NCBI GenBank assembly: GCA_021399445.1
Contig: JAJTUQ010000004.1
Span: 2,604,001 to 2,668,000, forward strand
DNA length: 64,000 nt
Source: Xylogone sp. PMI_703
Taxonomy: Eukaryota; Ascomycota; Leotiomycetes
Direction of reading: 5' to 3'
Shown: positions 44,814 to 55,469 of the stretch, in pieces
Numbering within the stretch: the first letter of the stretch is position 1
Layout: each line of letters opens with the position of its first letter
Notes under the pieces: generated by a model
The model's input: the letters and a program-made list of their open reading frames with translations, nothing else
Database searches by the model: none
What the model was told of the DNA's origin: nothing
Made by a program: the position numbers and the translations under genes

Positions 44814-45827
44814 TTATCCTTTATAATCGAGAACGAAGCGTCTATCCTGTTGCTGGATCTTCCCCATTTCCTCATCTTCGAACAATAATTCCACTTTATC
44901 ACCTTTCATCGCCTTAACCTCGGCCCGGTAAAATGTTGTTGTCTCTGGATAGAGCGCAAGGACGTGCTTTCCAACTTCATAATCTGGCAATGGAGCCCCA
45001 ACTGGAGGTATCGGAACCATAGAAGATGCTGATGATCGGTATATCTGCCCCGGCTTTTTGGTAATCTCATCTGGATATGGGTCTTGCACATCATACCGCC
45101 GACTCTTTCCCTCTCCAATCACCTTGACCACTATCCCTTGAATCCAGTCATGCTCCTCAGTTTGGCCCTGTATTTTGGGCTTAAAAGCCACGTCAGCTCC
45201 CAGAGCAAATGTTACTTTTGTTTTACCAATTGGCGCCTCGCTATGATCAGATTGCTCGGGCTTAACTGATCCATCCTTATCCTTTGGCGGAAGGCTACTC
45301 GTGCGGCTCGAACCCAGCTTTCGAATAGGCTTATGCTCGGCAGGTGAGGGCACGGGAGAATCCGCTGGCCCATCTAATTCCATGCCATTATTCCGAGACT
45401 CGCGCGAACTCGTTCCCCGGCCCAGGGATGCCTCGAGTGTTTCTTCATTGTGTTTTACTAAGGCATTGAGTAGTTGCAGTTTTTGCATCGGACTATCCTC
45501 CCCTTTTAATAACGAATTCAAGGTTTCTGATATTCGTACATTTTCTCTGTAGAGGGCACTCAAAGCATCTATCTCCTGAACTGACGGTTCTACTATCTGT
45601 TAGAAATATGCCACGGGCTTCGTGTGTCACATACTATCTGGTTCCTTCGCCTTGAAACCCAGTTCCATATCAATTATCTGCTGGCCAACTTCTCTAGCAC
45701 GAGATTCGAGTTTAGCAGTTTTCTGGAGGTCGTCTTGTATTCGAGCCCACAACGCCGCTTCTTCGCCTGAATCATGTCCTCCGGGACGAGATCCACCACG
45801 GGGCGCACGGCTTCTCTGAGATGACAT
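44814..45827 (-). CDS. SGF29: SAGA-associated factor 29 (SGF29)
   Basis: Component of the SAGA histone-acetyltransferase module that reads H3K4me2/3 through a tandem Tudor domain; nuclear. Exons 45827-45635 and 45592-44814 give 323 residues. The N-terminus is a coiled coil (LWARIQDDLQKTAKLESRA, then DALSALYRENVRISETLNSL), followed by a Ser/Pro/Lys-rich linker and the C-terminal double Tudor from about residue 175: TFALGADVAFKPK, GIVVKVIGEGKSRRYDVQDP (aromatic Tyr in place for methyl-lysine binding), IYRSSASSMVPIPP, HVLALYPETTTFYRAEVK and the final RRFVLDYKG. The intron is only 42 bp if spliced as GTATGT...GATAG; this keeps the frame. The true ATG is at 45827; two upstream codons are not preceded by an ATG. 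Confidence 0.93.
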
Positions 45828-46351
45828 TTGCAATATTGTTAGAGCACGTTTCGATCTCTATACTATCCAGGGGTGTAGTCTGGCTCTACTATTTTGGCTA
45901 GTTTCAATGCTCAGTGATGCAACAGATGAGGTCGCGCATAGTCCTGTGGGTGACTGATTAGCTGGTTCACGCGTTATCATGCCATTGCGACAGGGAACCA
46001 CACATCAAAAGTCAGATATGCTTTATCTCATCGTGAACCAACTTACATAGGCGGCAAGAAGCAAAAGAGCAATGCAGCTACAAGTAGCCTTGTTAATGTT
46101 AGTATAGGCTTTGTGGGGACGAATCTCGAACGGCGGAAGTTCAGCCTTACATCGTCGTGCGCACGGGCCCGATCTTGATTGGTGTCGAGCTTCTGGCGGG
46201 GGGGTGGTGATGTAGAGCTGTTAGTGGAAGGTATTTATTCACCGATACGTGCAAAACCTGTTTCACATATGCTTCAGTATTTTAACTTTTACATTTTGCT
46301 TAAATTGGAGGCCACCTCGCATTTTTCAGTCGATTCTTCAGTATAGCAGCT
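45828..46351. other. Divergent promoter SGF29 / PMI
   Basis: A 524-bp divergent region. On the minus strand there are well-formed splice signals (GTAAGG...CTTGTAG with an ACTAAC branch, then GTAAGT...CCACAG), flanking an exon that could encode a short membrane helix (IALLLLAAY). No ATG is found upstream, so this may be an SGF29 leader with introns or a tiny unrecognised gene. Confidence 0.45.
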
Positions 46352-47755
46352 ATGCAGATTCCTTTAATTCGACTTCAATGTGGAGTAAATAGCTATGATT
46401 GGGGCAAGGTGGGGACGGATTCTGCAGCAGCCAAGTTCGCAGCAGCTACACCAGCTGAGGATTTCTCAATCCAAACGGATAAACCTTATGCAGAAGTATG
46501 AATTTCTCTATATATTATTCAGTCCGCATCTGACACAGAATAGCTATGGATGGGAACTCATCCTTCCAATCCTTCGAAAGATGTAGCTACTAGACGCACT
46601 CTTCTTGACCTCGTCGAAACCAATGAAGCCCTTCTCTCCAAAGATGTTGCTGAAAAATTTGGCCATAAGCTTCCCTTTCTTTTCAAAGTTCTCTCAATAG
46701 GGAAAGCTCTCAGTATCCAAGCTCATCCCAACAAAAAGCTGGCGGAGCAATTACACAAGAGAGACAGCAAAAACTATCCGGATGACAACCACAAACCTGA
46801 GATGACCATAGCAATCACACCTTTTGATGGACTTTGTGGATTCAGACCTCTAGTAGAAATCGCACATTTCTTGTCAACGGTGCCTCCACTACGGAAGCTA
46901 GTTGGAGAGTCAGAAGTAGAGGCTTACCAGTCGGCAATAAAAGGGCGTGAAACATCAAATAAGTCGGAAGACGAGACAAACAACAAGAAAGCATTACAAA
47001 GAGTTTTCAGATCATTAATGAAGTCCAAAAAAGAAGATATTGCACAAGCGGGTAAAGAGTTATTAGATCTTGCGCAAAAGGAAGGAGACTCCTTCGCGGG
47101 CGGTGGAGGCCCTTCGAACACTGGAAAAGAACTCGCAGATCTTGTCATCAGGTTAGAGAGCCAGTTCCCAGAAGACATCGGGCTTTTTGTACTGTTCTTC
47201 CTGAACTATGTCAAGCTTGAGGTTGGCGAAGCGATGTTCCTCAAAGCAGATGATATTCATGCCTACCTGAGTGGGGACATCATAGAGTGTATGGCGGCAT
47301 CCGACAATGTCGTGAGAGCCGGATTTACCCCGAAATTCAAGGACGTAGACACGTTAACTGAAATGTTGACGTATTCCTACGCGCCAATTGAAGAACAGAA
47401 AATGCACCCAATTGACTATCCTTATCTAACTCTCAACCGGGAGGCTTATTCCTCCGGATCCTCTGCAACGTTATATGATCCTCCAATAGAGGAGTTCAGC
47501 GTTGTTAAGACAGATCTCAAAAAGAAGGGAGCAAAGGCTACATTCGAACAGATTGCCGGACCAAGCATCATCATCTGTACTACGGGAAGTGGAAAAATCA
47601 GTGTAGGGCCCAAGGTTGAAGAAATTAAACCAGGCTATGTATACTTTGTAGGTGCGACAGCCGAAGTTGTCCTGGAGAGTGACAGCGATGATTTCACTAC
47701 TTTCAAGGCGTTCTGTGACCTCCAAGGAAAGGAGGATGGCAAGGAGAGATTATGA
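46352..47755 (+). CDS. PMI40: Mannose-6-phosphate isomerase (type I PMI)
   Basis: Interconverts fructose-6-phosphate and mannose-6-phosphate, feeding GDP-mannose for glycosylation and cell wall; cytosolic, zinc-dependent. Exons 46352-46495 and 46544-47755 give 451 residues in frame. Seen: the N-terminal [43 protein letters not shown] with the zinc-ligand Gln and His, [20 protein letters not shown] with the zinc Glu, [20 protein letters not shown] with the zinc His, and [18 protein letters not shown] with the catalytic Arg. The C-terminal cupin ([14 protein letters not shown]) is present. The length fits fungal type I PMI. The first exon carries the start because [11 protein letters not shown] must precede the WMGTHP block. 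Confidence 0.96.
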
Positions 47756-48019
47756 GTACTCCTCTGAGAAGTAAAGTGGACGACAGGATTACATGCCCAT
47801 CTAATAAATATGGCATAAATAAAATAATATATTGGCATCAACATATGTCGAAGCTTGATTTCATATCCGAAATAACCTATACACCGTGTAAGGCCCTTCT
47901 CAGTGACAAGCCTTGTCCTACATCATAATCTGTACATATCACGGGCTAGCTGTCCATCTGTAATAATACGTTCTTGCATTTGAAGACAAAAATCAAAAGG
48001 GGGTATCTCAATCCACAAA

Positions 48020-48790
48020 TCAGCTGGGCACAGGCGCATTCCCAATACTCCTATAAACCTCTCTCAGATCAAATCCCTCCACCTCGCCCTCTAGTATCTC
48101 ACCCACAACCCTCCCCGGAACGCCCGCGACGACGGAAAAGGCCGGGATGACCATGTTAGGCGGCACCACCGTTCCATCCAAAATCCGCACAAAGTCCTTA
48201 ATAAGGCTGAACTTCCCGATCACGCAGTTCGATCCAATGTAGACATGACTTCCGATCAATGCGGCTTCAACAACAGTCGCGTTGCCGACAAAGACGTGGT
48301 CGCCGATTTTGAGCGGGAAGTGGGAGTAGATTCTGTATATATAAAAAAGAAGTAGCAGGACGTAATTAGCATCCCGAAATCAAACTTGGCAAGGGAGAGA
48401 ATCCATAGAATAACATACCCCTTGTATATCTTCGCCGGAGGCCGTAATTCACATCCTCTGCTGAAAATGCAGTATCGTCCTATAGCCACCGCAACGGGGC
48501 TCCCACCGCTTTTCCCATCGGAAGACGCCGCTGCCGGGGCCGCTGAACCTAGTGTTCGAATTAGGTCGCCACGGATGACCACTTCTCCTTGGATAACTGT
48601 CTTTCCGCCAAGGATGATGTTTGTTGAGCCGATAATCTGGGAGCGTCGGGAGACTTTGTTTCCAGTTTCCTAGAGGATGTTGAGTTCAGCTTCATTGTCG
48701 GGCGTAAGGAAAAGAACTTCGTGGAATGAATTAGCAGAGATTTTGACTTACGGTTTCGATATACTCCCCCTTTGCCGCCTTTTTGGACAT
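48020..48790 (-). CDS. DCTN5: Dynactin subunit 5 (p25)
   Basis: p25 sits in the pointed-end complex of dynactin and helps link dynein to early endosomes in filamentous fungi. Exons 48790-48752, 48669-48419 and 48332-48020 give 200 residues; introns are 82 and 86 bp. The fold is a left-handed beta-helix of hexapeptide turns: STNIILGGKTVIQGEVVIRG, GRYCIFSRGCELRPP, IYSHFPLKIGDHVFVGNATV and HVYIGSNCVIGKFSLIKDF, ending VIPAFSVVAGVPGRVVGEI. The family Y-I-E-T-x-T-G-N-K-V-S-R start is split by the first intron. Between turns 2 and 3 there is an Ala/Ser/Gly-rich insertion (SAAPAAASSDGKSGGSP) that looks like a flexible loop. Neurospora ro-12 is, as I recall, its homologue. Confidence 0.92.
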
Positions 48791-49313
48791 TGTGACTACA
48801 TAACAGGGCGATTAAGAAATCTGGGGTTTGCGGTGTAGTTGAATGGGAATAGAGCTGGGGGCCGAGGGGACTAATCCATTTTCAGCGCGTATTTAAGCGG
48901 AATGTCGCGGCAATATAGTGGGGAGCTTAGAGCTGCATTGAGGGGTATTTGATTATTATTATACAGTATTAAGACCTAGTTTACACTAGAGAAAATAGAG
49001 TCCTCCAGACATTAAATCGATTTCTAGATGAATCAACATGATTAAATATTTTAGCCTCCGAAAATATTTGGAGTAAGGTGTATATATCAGGTGCCGTACA
49101 TGATGAAGGCCCAGTTTCCCCCCGTTAACGCCGCACGCCTCAAATCAGATATTTGCTTCATCTCGCAACTGTCTAGGTTAGTGGGCCGAGCGGATGATCA
49201 TATAAAGGATACGCCGAAACTGGGAGCTCAGCCGTACCATTCCAGGCCCATCTAACCAATGAACCTCCGCTATCCTCGTCAGCACCCCGTTTTAAAGCAA
49301 GTTTGAAATAGAT
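48791..49313. other. Intergenic
   Basis: DCTN5 promoter and 3' flank of the F-box gene; no gene seen. Confidence 0.5.
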
Positions 49314-50665
49314 TTAATTCACTAACAATAAAGAATCGTCTCCACCTCCGCCTTCGTTGATATCTTCAGGCGTCCTAACAAAAACGCCATCGCCGGCAAC
49401 TTTCCACCCATTGCCTGCTCTTTTCACATACTCGACTGCCATATGCCAAGAGTCTCTATCGGCAGCATCACCTGACTCGAACTCCTTCAAGTATCTGTAA
49501 TTGCCTGTAGGAGGGACGTTGAAGAGTTCTCGCATCAGCAGCGCATAGCAGCTGTTTCGTTCCATCCAGAGGTCCTCGGGATCGACATTGGTCATTTTCG
49601 AGGGATTTTCGAGGATATTGGAGCGGGGGACAAGCTGCAGATAGAGACGGTCGAGAAGAGGAAGGTGGCGTGTTATGATGGAGAAATGAGAGGCGATTGG
49701 GAATATTCCGATATAAGATAGAGTACGGATGGTAGCGGGGATGGTGGCCGTATAAGGAGGTGCAGCAGCGCCAAAGAGATGCTCGAGAATCTATTATATG
49801 TTAGCTAATCGAGAGATTTGCTTAGGTAGGTGGAACCAGTTGTATATACAGAAGGTGGCTCTCGCATCCAATACGAGTCGACACTATAGGCTTTAATGAA
49901 AGAGCCCTCATTGAGGAGCAACTTGGTCCAAGGCCGTATATTGAAGAGTTTAGAAGGGATGTCTCCCGTTGCAGGCTCCTGCGGATGATCTGTTGCTACC
50001 GGTATTTCGTTGGTAGAAGACTGGGTTGAGGTAGGTTGAGCTCCAGATTCATCAGGTTCCGATGCTGCATTTTCAGTTGCAGAATCAGAGCCAATACCGT
50101 CTCGTTGAAGTTGAAGGTAATGATATGGGCAATCCAGCAAGAAAGCATCCTGCATCTTAACGCGGGATCCACTAAGGAGACCGACATGTCTGACGGGCGC
50201 AACAATTAAAAGATCAGTCGGATCTATTATCTGGAATAAGTTGTCCCAAAACTTGGCGAACTCGATTACGGTGTAGGGTCCATGCGTGATGGGGAGAGCT
50301 TTTTCGCTCTGTATACAGAGCGCAAAACTTTGGACCACAGCGCCTAACGACCTTCGAGTTAAAAAGTCACCCAAAGGAGAGAACCACTCGTGAAGGGTCG
50401 ATTTTGATAGAAGGGAATATTTGGTGCCCCAGATCTTCAAACGGACATGCCTGAATAGTAGAGGTAACACTATTTGCCGCCAGCGAGGTGAGACGAGAGA
50501 GAGGTTTTTTAAGGGGGTGGAGGGCGAATCAGTGACTTCGAAATTGGGCTCCCCCAGAAGCCTTGTCGGTGACGGGGGAGAGGAATCAGTGTAGAAGATG
50601 ATATCAGCCAGGATCTCGTTCGGCAAGTCCTGGATTGAAGCTGGTCTGCGAGATGAAGTGGCCAT
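49314..50665 (-). CDS. F-box protein
   Basis: Probable substrate receptor of an SCF ubiquitin ligase. Exons 50665-49850 and 49790-49314, joined by a 59-bp phase-0 intron (GTATAT...TAATAG), give 430 residues. The F-box is at about residues 9-70: ASIQDLPNEILADIIFY, then a Pro/Ser insertion and LKNLSLVSPRWRQIVLPLLF. The middle has an acidic/Ser/Thr/Gln-rich low-complexity loop (about 195-225). The C-terminal half contains leucine-rich segments (TIRTLSYIGIF, HLPLLDRLYLQLVP) and a conserved-looking LWMERNSCYALLMRELF. No WD40 or clear LRR array, so the substrate is unknown. The reading of exon 2 is upheld by the intact frame from the acceptor to the stop. Confidence 0.82.
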
Positions 50666-51738
50666 TTCAGTCGTGCAGGATGGATTATATTACATATTAA
50701 GTTCCAGTAACGTATCGCAGACAAGATCTCAGATCTGAGTATATTAAATAGGAGATAAGCGAAATTTGAAAGAAAAAAAATCCGACCAGTGCGAAAGATA
50801 CGGATTCAATAGTTCTACTATTCCGATTAGCTTCAAGCTCGATGTTCATCTAACTCTCAGACATCAGGGCACAGACGTGATGCACAGAAATGGTTCCACG
50901 TTAGCTCCGCGCAGGCCGAACCCCTGAGACTTATATCTTCTATGACCCCCGGATCGGAATCTAAACTCACTCTGCTTATGAGATTTAGGGCTATTCGAAG
51001 AGCATAAGGCTGGACGGTGTGGAGTGGTGGTTTAAAGAAGGGAAGGCCCGCCGAGCCTTGGTCCGCATTATCCCTGGAAGTAAGGGGAAGTAAGGGAGCG
51101 AGGGGGAGGTAGGCGGATGACCTGCAGTGACCAACCGCCGACCCAACCGTGCGCGGGAAACCTCAGGCGTCATTATTGGACTGCGGGGCAGCAGAGCACT
51201 CAGAGGGCGACTCGGCAGTTCTTGTGACCACCAGCCGATAAATTGGGAAAGAGCGGGGCAGTTCCACCGCCGTCAGGAGGCGCGTGAGAGCAGCTGGAAT
51301 CATTACTCCGCAGTCAATAATAATACTGGCAAAAGAAAGCATAAAAGCGCAGCACAAATCAGCAGGCTGAGTAAATGGAGACCCACGAGAATGACGCTGT
51401 AACTGGTGGATAGTACATTGGTGACTATTGTCTTCTCACTCAAAGCGGGGAGAGCTAACATCAACGCCAACCCGCCAGGAGCAACGAACGAGAATCGATG
51501 CGTCAGCTCACAGGAAAGATGGATCGTATCTTGGAAAATGGACCATGCTTTTCTCACTAGGGCGGGGTAATGGAACAGGAGACGGAGAACACCCATATAT
51601 TTTGCTAAAGACCCCGGAAATACGAAGCTTGGTTAATTGGGTTCGCCATTGCCACTTCGCAATCTTGACTTTCTTGTCTTTACGCGTATAACTTCCATCT
51701 GCTCGCGAACCTATTGCTCTGAGAAGTCATAGCTCACA
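50666..51738. other. Divergent intergenic region
   Basis: Promoters of the F-box gene and of the MetE-like gene. Several open frames on both strands are GC-driven and lack motifs. No gene seen. Confidence 0.5.
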
Positions 51739-53052
51739 ATGGCTACCAAACATCATCAGAGACCGCCATTTCGGGCCGAACATCTGGGTTCTCTACTTCG
51801 CCCTCAGAAACTGCTAGATGTCAAGCATGCGCTCGACAACAAGACGGGAGCGCACACTCAGGAGCAGCTGAAAACAGTAGAAGATGAATCCATCAATGCA
51901 ATTGTCAAGGAGCAGCTCGATCTGGGATACCACGCAGTTACAGATGGCGAATACCGACGACATATGTTTTGGTAAGAAAAATGCTTCCCAATGCCTAAAT
52001 TCAGCAGTTGACTCCTTTCAGGGGCACATTCTTCCCCGGTCTAGAAGGCTTCGAAGAGATCACCGACTTCGACATAGATATCTTCCGCATGTACGTCCCT
52101 GACATCGCGGCCTTCACCGAATCCGGCCACAAACCGGGCGAAACCGTCATGTGCACCGGCAAGATCAAGCACGTCGGCAGCACATATGTCGACCAGTGGA
52201 ACTATCTCAAGAACCTCCTCCCCAAGGACAAGGTTGCTTCAGCCAAGCTCACGCTCGCGGCGCCAAATTGGTACCACTTGCGATACAAGACCGGGAGAGC
52301 GTATCCGAAGGATGTGTACAAGAACGACGCCGAGTACTTCGCTGACATTGCGGCGGCGTATAGGGAAGAGCTGAGGATTTTGTACGAGGCGGGCTTGAGA
52401 AATGTGCAAATCGATGATCCTAACTTGGCTTGTAAGTTTCCTCTCTCTCACTAAGCGTCTATATAGCGAGATACTGATTTGGCTCGAAGATTTCTGCTCC
52501 GAGAAGATGATTGCAGGATTCAAGGAGGCAGGCGAGGATGTTGATGCTCTCTTCGACGCCTATATTAAGCTCTACAATGACTGCCTCTCTTCTCGCCCAT
52601 CAGACATGCACGTAGGAGTGCATCTTTGTCGAGGCAACTTCGTTGGCGGGCGCCACTTCTCCGAGGGAGGCTATGACAGAATAGCCTCGAAGCTGTTCCG
52701 AGAGCTCAACGTGGATACGTATTACTTAGAGTACGACACCCAACGGGCTGGTGGATTTGAGCCCTTAAAGGAGCTGCCAAAGCATAAGAATGTCATTCTA
52801 GGTCTCGTTACTAGTAAATTCCCTCAGCTGGAGGATATGGAGGAGATGAGGGCCAAGGTGTTCAAGGCGGCAGAGTTTGTGGCTGCTGGATCCGGGGAGA
52901 CGAAGGAGGAGAGTCTGAAGAGATTGGGAGTTAGCCCGCAGTGTGGATTCGCCAGCCATAGTGATGGCAATAACATGGATCACGACGCTATGATTAGGAA
53001 GCTGAAGTTGGTGAGGAAGTTAGCTGATGAGATCTGGCCTGGAGAGCCATGA
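51739..53052 (+). CDS. MetE-like (cobalamin-independent methionine synthase C-domain) protein
   Basis: Exons 51739-51971, 52022-52431 and 52490-53052 give 401 residues, about half the length of true MetE (about 760), and match only its C-terminal catalytic barrel. Seen: PPFRAEHLGSLLRP, QLDLGYHAVTDGEYRRHMFW, LRNVQIDDPNLA, HVGVHLCRGNF with the first zinc His-x-Cys pair, YYLEYDTQRAGGFEPL with the conserved acidic turn, NVILGLVTSKFPQLE, and SPQCGFASH with the final zinc Cys. A zinc thiol-methyl-transfer chemistry is therefore likely, but this fungal family (YxjG/COG0620-like) is not the main methionine synthase; its substrate is unclear. Probably cytosolic. It is flanked by a divergent F-box gene and a convergent aldo-keto reductase. 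Confidence 0.88.
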
Positions 53053-53408
53053 GGTCTTTGTTGTATATTCTGATGGGTGGTTGTGGTGTTAAAGTGGAGT
53101 TTGGGGGGTAATGATGCAACATGAGGGTACATGAGGCGTGGTTATGATACCAGCGGGATGGCTCTCTGTTCATTCAACATGATATCCATGTCCGATTCAT
53201 CATCGGCAAAAAGTACTGAATATAAAAATGTTTTGAAATATAATCTTTATTCACGTTATAGTTCCGGTAAATGTGTATACAAGATCATCGGTATATCTGT
53301 TCTATCCATTGCGATCGTTTCTCTATACAACAATGGTATCTTTCAAATATCCCCCCATGAAGACCTTTCCAGTCTATTCTATTCAGAATCTAGGGTAAGA
53401 AGGTAAAT
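53053..53408. other. Convergent 3' region
   Basis: Between the convergent MetE-like and aldo-keto reductase genes. The short frame at 53131-53406 has no features. Confidence 0.5.
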
Positions 53409-54576
53409 CTAGAGACCAAAGAGCGCCTTTCTAGTATCGTAAGTGTACTTCAAGTCCAAATGCCAGTAGTTAGGTGTCTCGGCCTTAGCAACTAACCAAG
53501 CCTTATCCAAGGCTTCCACAACCTCCGCAGGCAGAGGTCCCTTCTCAAGGTCCTTAAGATTGCCCTCCAGCTGCTCATAGTTGCTGACACCAATGATAAT
53601 CCCATCGTTCCCGTCATCAATCTTCAATGCGCTGTGGTGATGGACCCATCGCAAAGCAGTTTCGATCAGCGTCAATCCGTGCTTCTCCACAACCGGCTCG
53701 ATGATACTCAAGGCTTCGAAGGTGCTGTCCTTGAAGTATCTCTTCCGGTACATCGCGCCTGCCTTCGCAGAGTCACTGAAGCGTCCCTCGGCAGGTACGT
53801 CGGCAGTCTTGTACTTCCCACTGAAGAGACCGCCTGCGATGGGATTGTAGATGACTACATCGAGGCCGTAGCGGCGACAGGCTGGGATGAGCTCGGATTC
53901 AATTGAGCGTGTAATACAATTGTACATTGCTTGATAGATTGTAGGACGGACCCAGTTGTTGTACTTGCAGGTCAAAACTATTTCGGCAACTTCGAAGGCA
54001 GTGTAGTTGGAGAGACCGAGCTGTACGAATTTTCCTCTGTGACGGAACATATATTAGATTTTTCTCGAATTTTCTTTTTCTTCTTCATTAAATGATATGT
54101 GATTGAGCTTACTGCTTGTGTAGCTTGTCCACGGCTTCAAGTGTCTCCGCGAAGGGGACTGATCGATCCTATGCAGACCAGCGTTAGAACACTTGACCTC
54201 AGTAAACCACAACCCAATGACTCACAGGAGCATGCAAATAGAAGATATCCACGCAGTCAGTCCCCAATTCCTTCAAGCTGGTCTCAAAGAACTCAGTGAG
54301 GGCTTCTGGCTTGTGAAATCCGGGCTGCTGTGGATACACTTTGGTGGCGATTGTCAACCCTCTATCCTTCCATCTCGCCTCTCTGGTAAAGGCCTCCTGC
54401 TTGCCGCCGACATAGGTGCGAGCAGTGTCAACTTCATAGTAGCCTTCAGACTGGAATTTATCCAGGATCTTGTTGTACTCGTCTAGGGAGGTTATGCGGG
54501 CACCAGCTGCGGGGTCCGACCCAAAGGTCATCAAACCCAGGATGATTCTGGGCTTGCCAGAAGTCACGAGAGGCAT
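53409..54576 (-). CDS. Aldo-keto reductase, AKR7 (aflatoxin-aldehyde reductase) type
   Basis: NADPH-dependent aldehyde reductase. Exons 54576-54226, 54168-54113 and 54036-53409 give 344 residues. The catalytic tetrad is visible: Asp 50 and Tyr 55 in YYEVDTARTY, Lys 79 in IATKV, His 115 in FYLHAPD (the last Asp comes from exon 2). Typical AKR7 marks follow: GKFVQLGLSNYTAFEVAEI, QAMYNCITRSIESELIPACR, VIYNPIAGGLFSGKY and the NADPH-site GIIIGVSNYEQLEGNL. The middle exon is only 56 bp and supplies RSVPFAETLEAVDKLHK. Physiological substrates are probably reactive aldehydes or ketones; cytosolic. The length and order fit the family and no defects are seen. Confidence 0.93.
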
Positions 54577-55469
54577 GATTGTTACGACTGGAGATTTTTC
54601 TCTTCTTTTTCTGGCACTATATCAGGGAATCCTTAGAGGATCGAATAAAGGGAAATTGAAAGAAATCTTAAAAATGAAAAGAACGCCCGAGAATTGCTTC
54701 TCTCTACATTGCGACGGTGGTGAGTTTGGTGACGACATGTTGAACTGCCCCGCGCCAGGAACCCACCCCCACCATTGGGACGGGAAAGAGGCTTCCTCAC
54801 TACTGTAAACTATCGGCAACTGCTGCGGAGTCGGATAGTATCAAGAAGAGAGAAGCATGTTATTCAAGTATAATAACTGGAGATAAGACTTCAACTGGAT
54901 CAGAGAAGTCATGATGATACAGTAGAGAAGAAGATGTAGAAAATGTGTTTCGTGATGTAACTTGTTGTACCACGCGTACCTACCTCGTGTGCACCTTGGC
55001 GGCAGCTGGGGGTTGTAATACTGTACCACGCTACCTACGATGGCGTACCATGTCGACAAAGGGACAAAACCGACGTTTCTGCCAGCTGGATGACAGATCA
55101 TTTGTATTTTTAGATCTTTTAGCAAGTGTGAATATTATTCCAAATCAATAGCAGAGAAATTTTCCTATGTTTGAATCTGTTGATAGAAGACAGCAATAAA
55201 ATCCTGCTGCAGTGTAACGAGAGAAGCAGAGAGAAAGGCGGAAAATAGAGTTGGATGGGACCTCACGTGACCCGATCTGCACCAGGGCCACCGGGCTGGT
55301 TGCAGTTAGGCAGATGACGATGTTTCAGGGCCAAATGCTCGGGATTCCACCGCCCGCGCTCCACCAGCTGCACTTCCAGAAGGGCGCCCAGCAAACCACG
55401 CAGCAGCCCGAAGGTGTCCATTAATAATTCCCAGTCCAGCGCCCTTTCCAAGCCCAGCTCATCGCTTGA
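54577..55469. other. Divergent intergenic region
   Basis: Promoters of the reductase (left) and the DMT transporter (right). Two related words, gtaccacgcgtacctacc and gtaccacgctacctacg, lie near 54970-55040. No gene seen. Confidence 0.5.
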
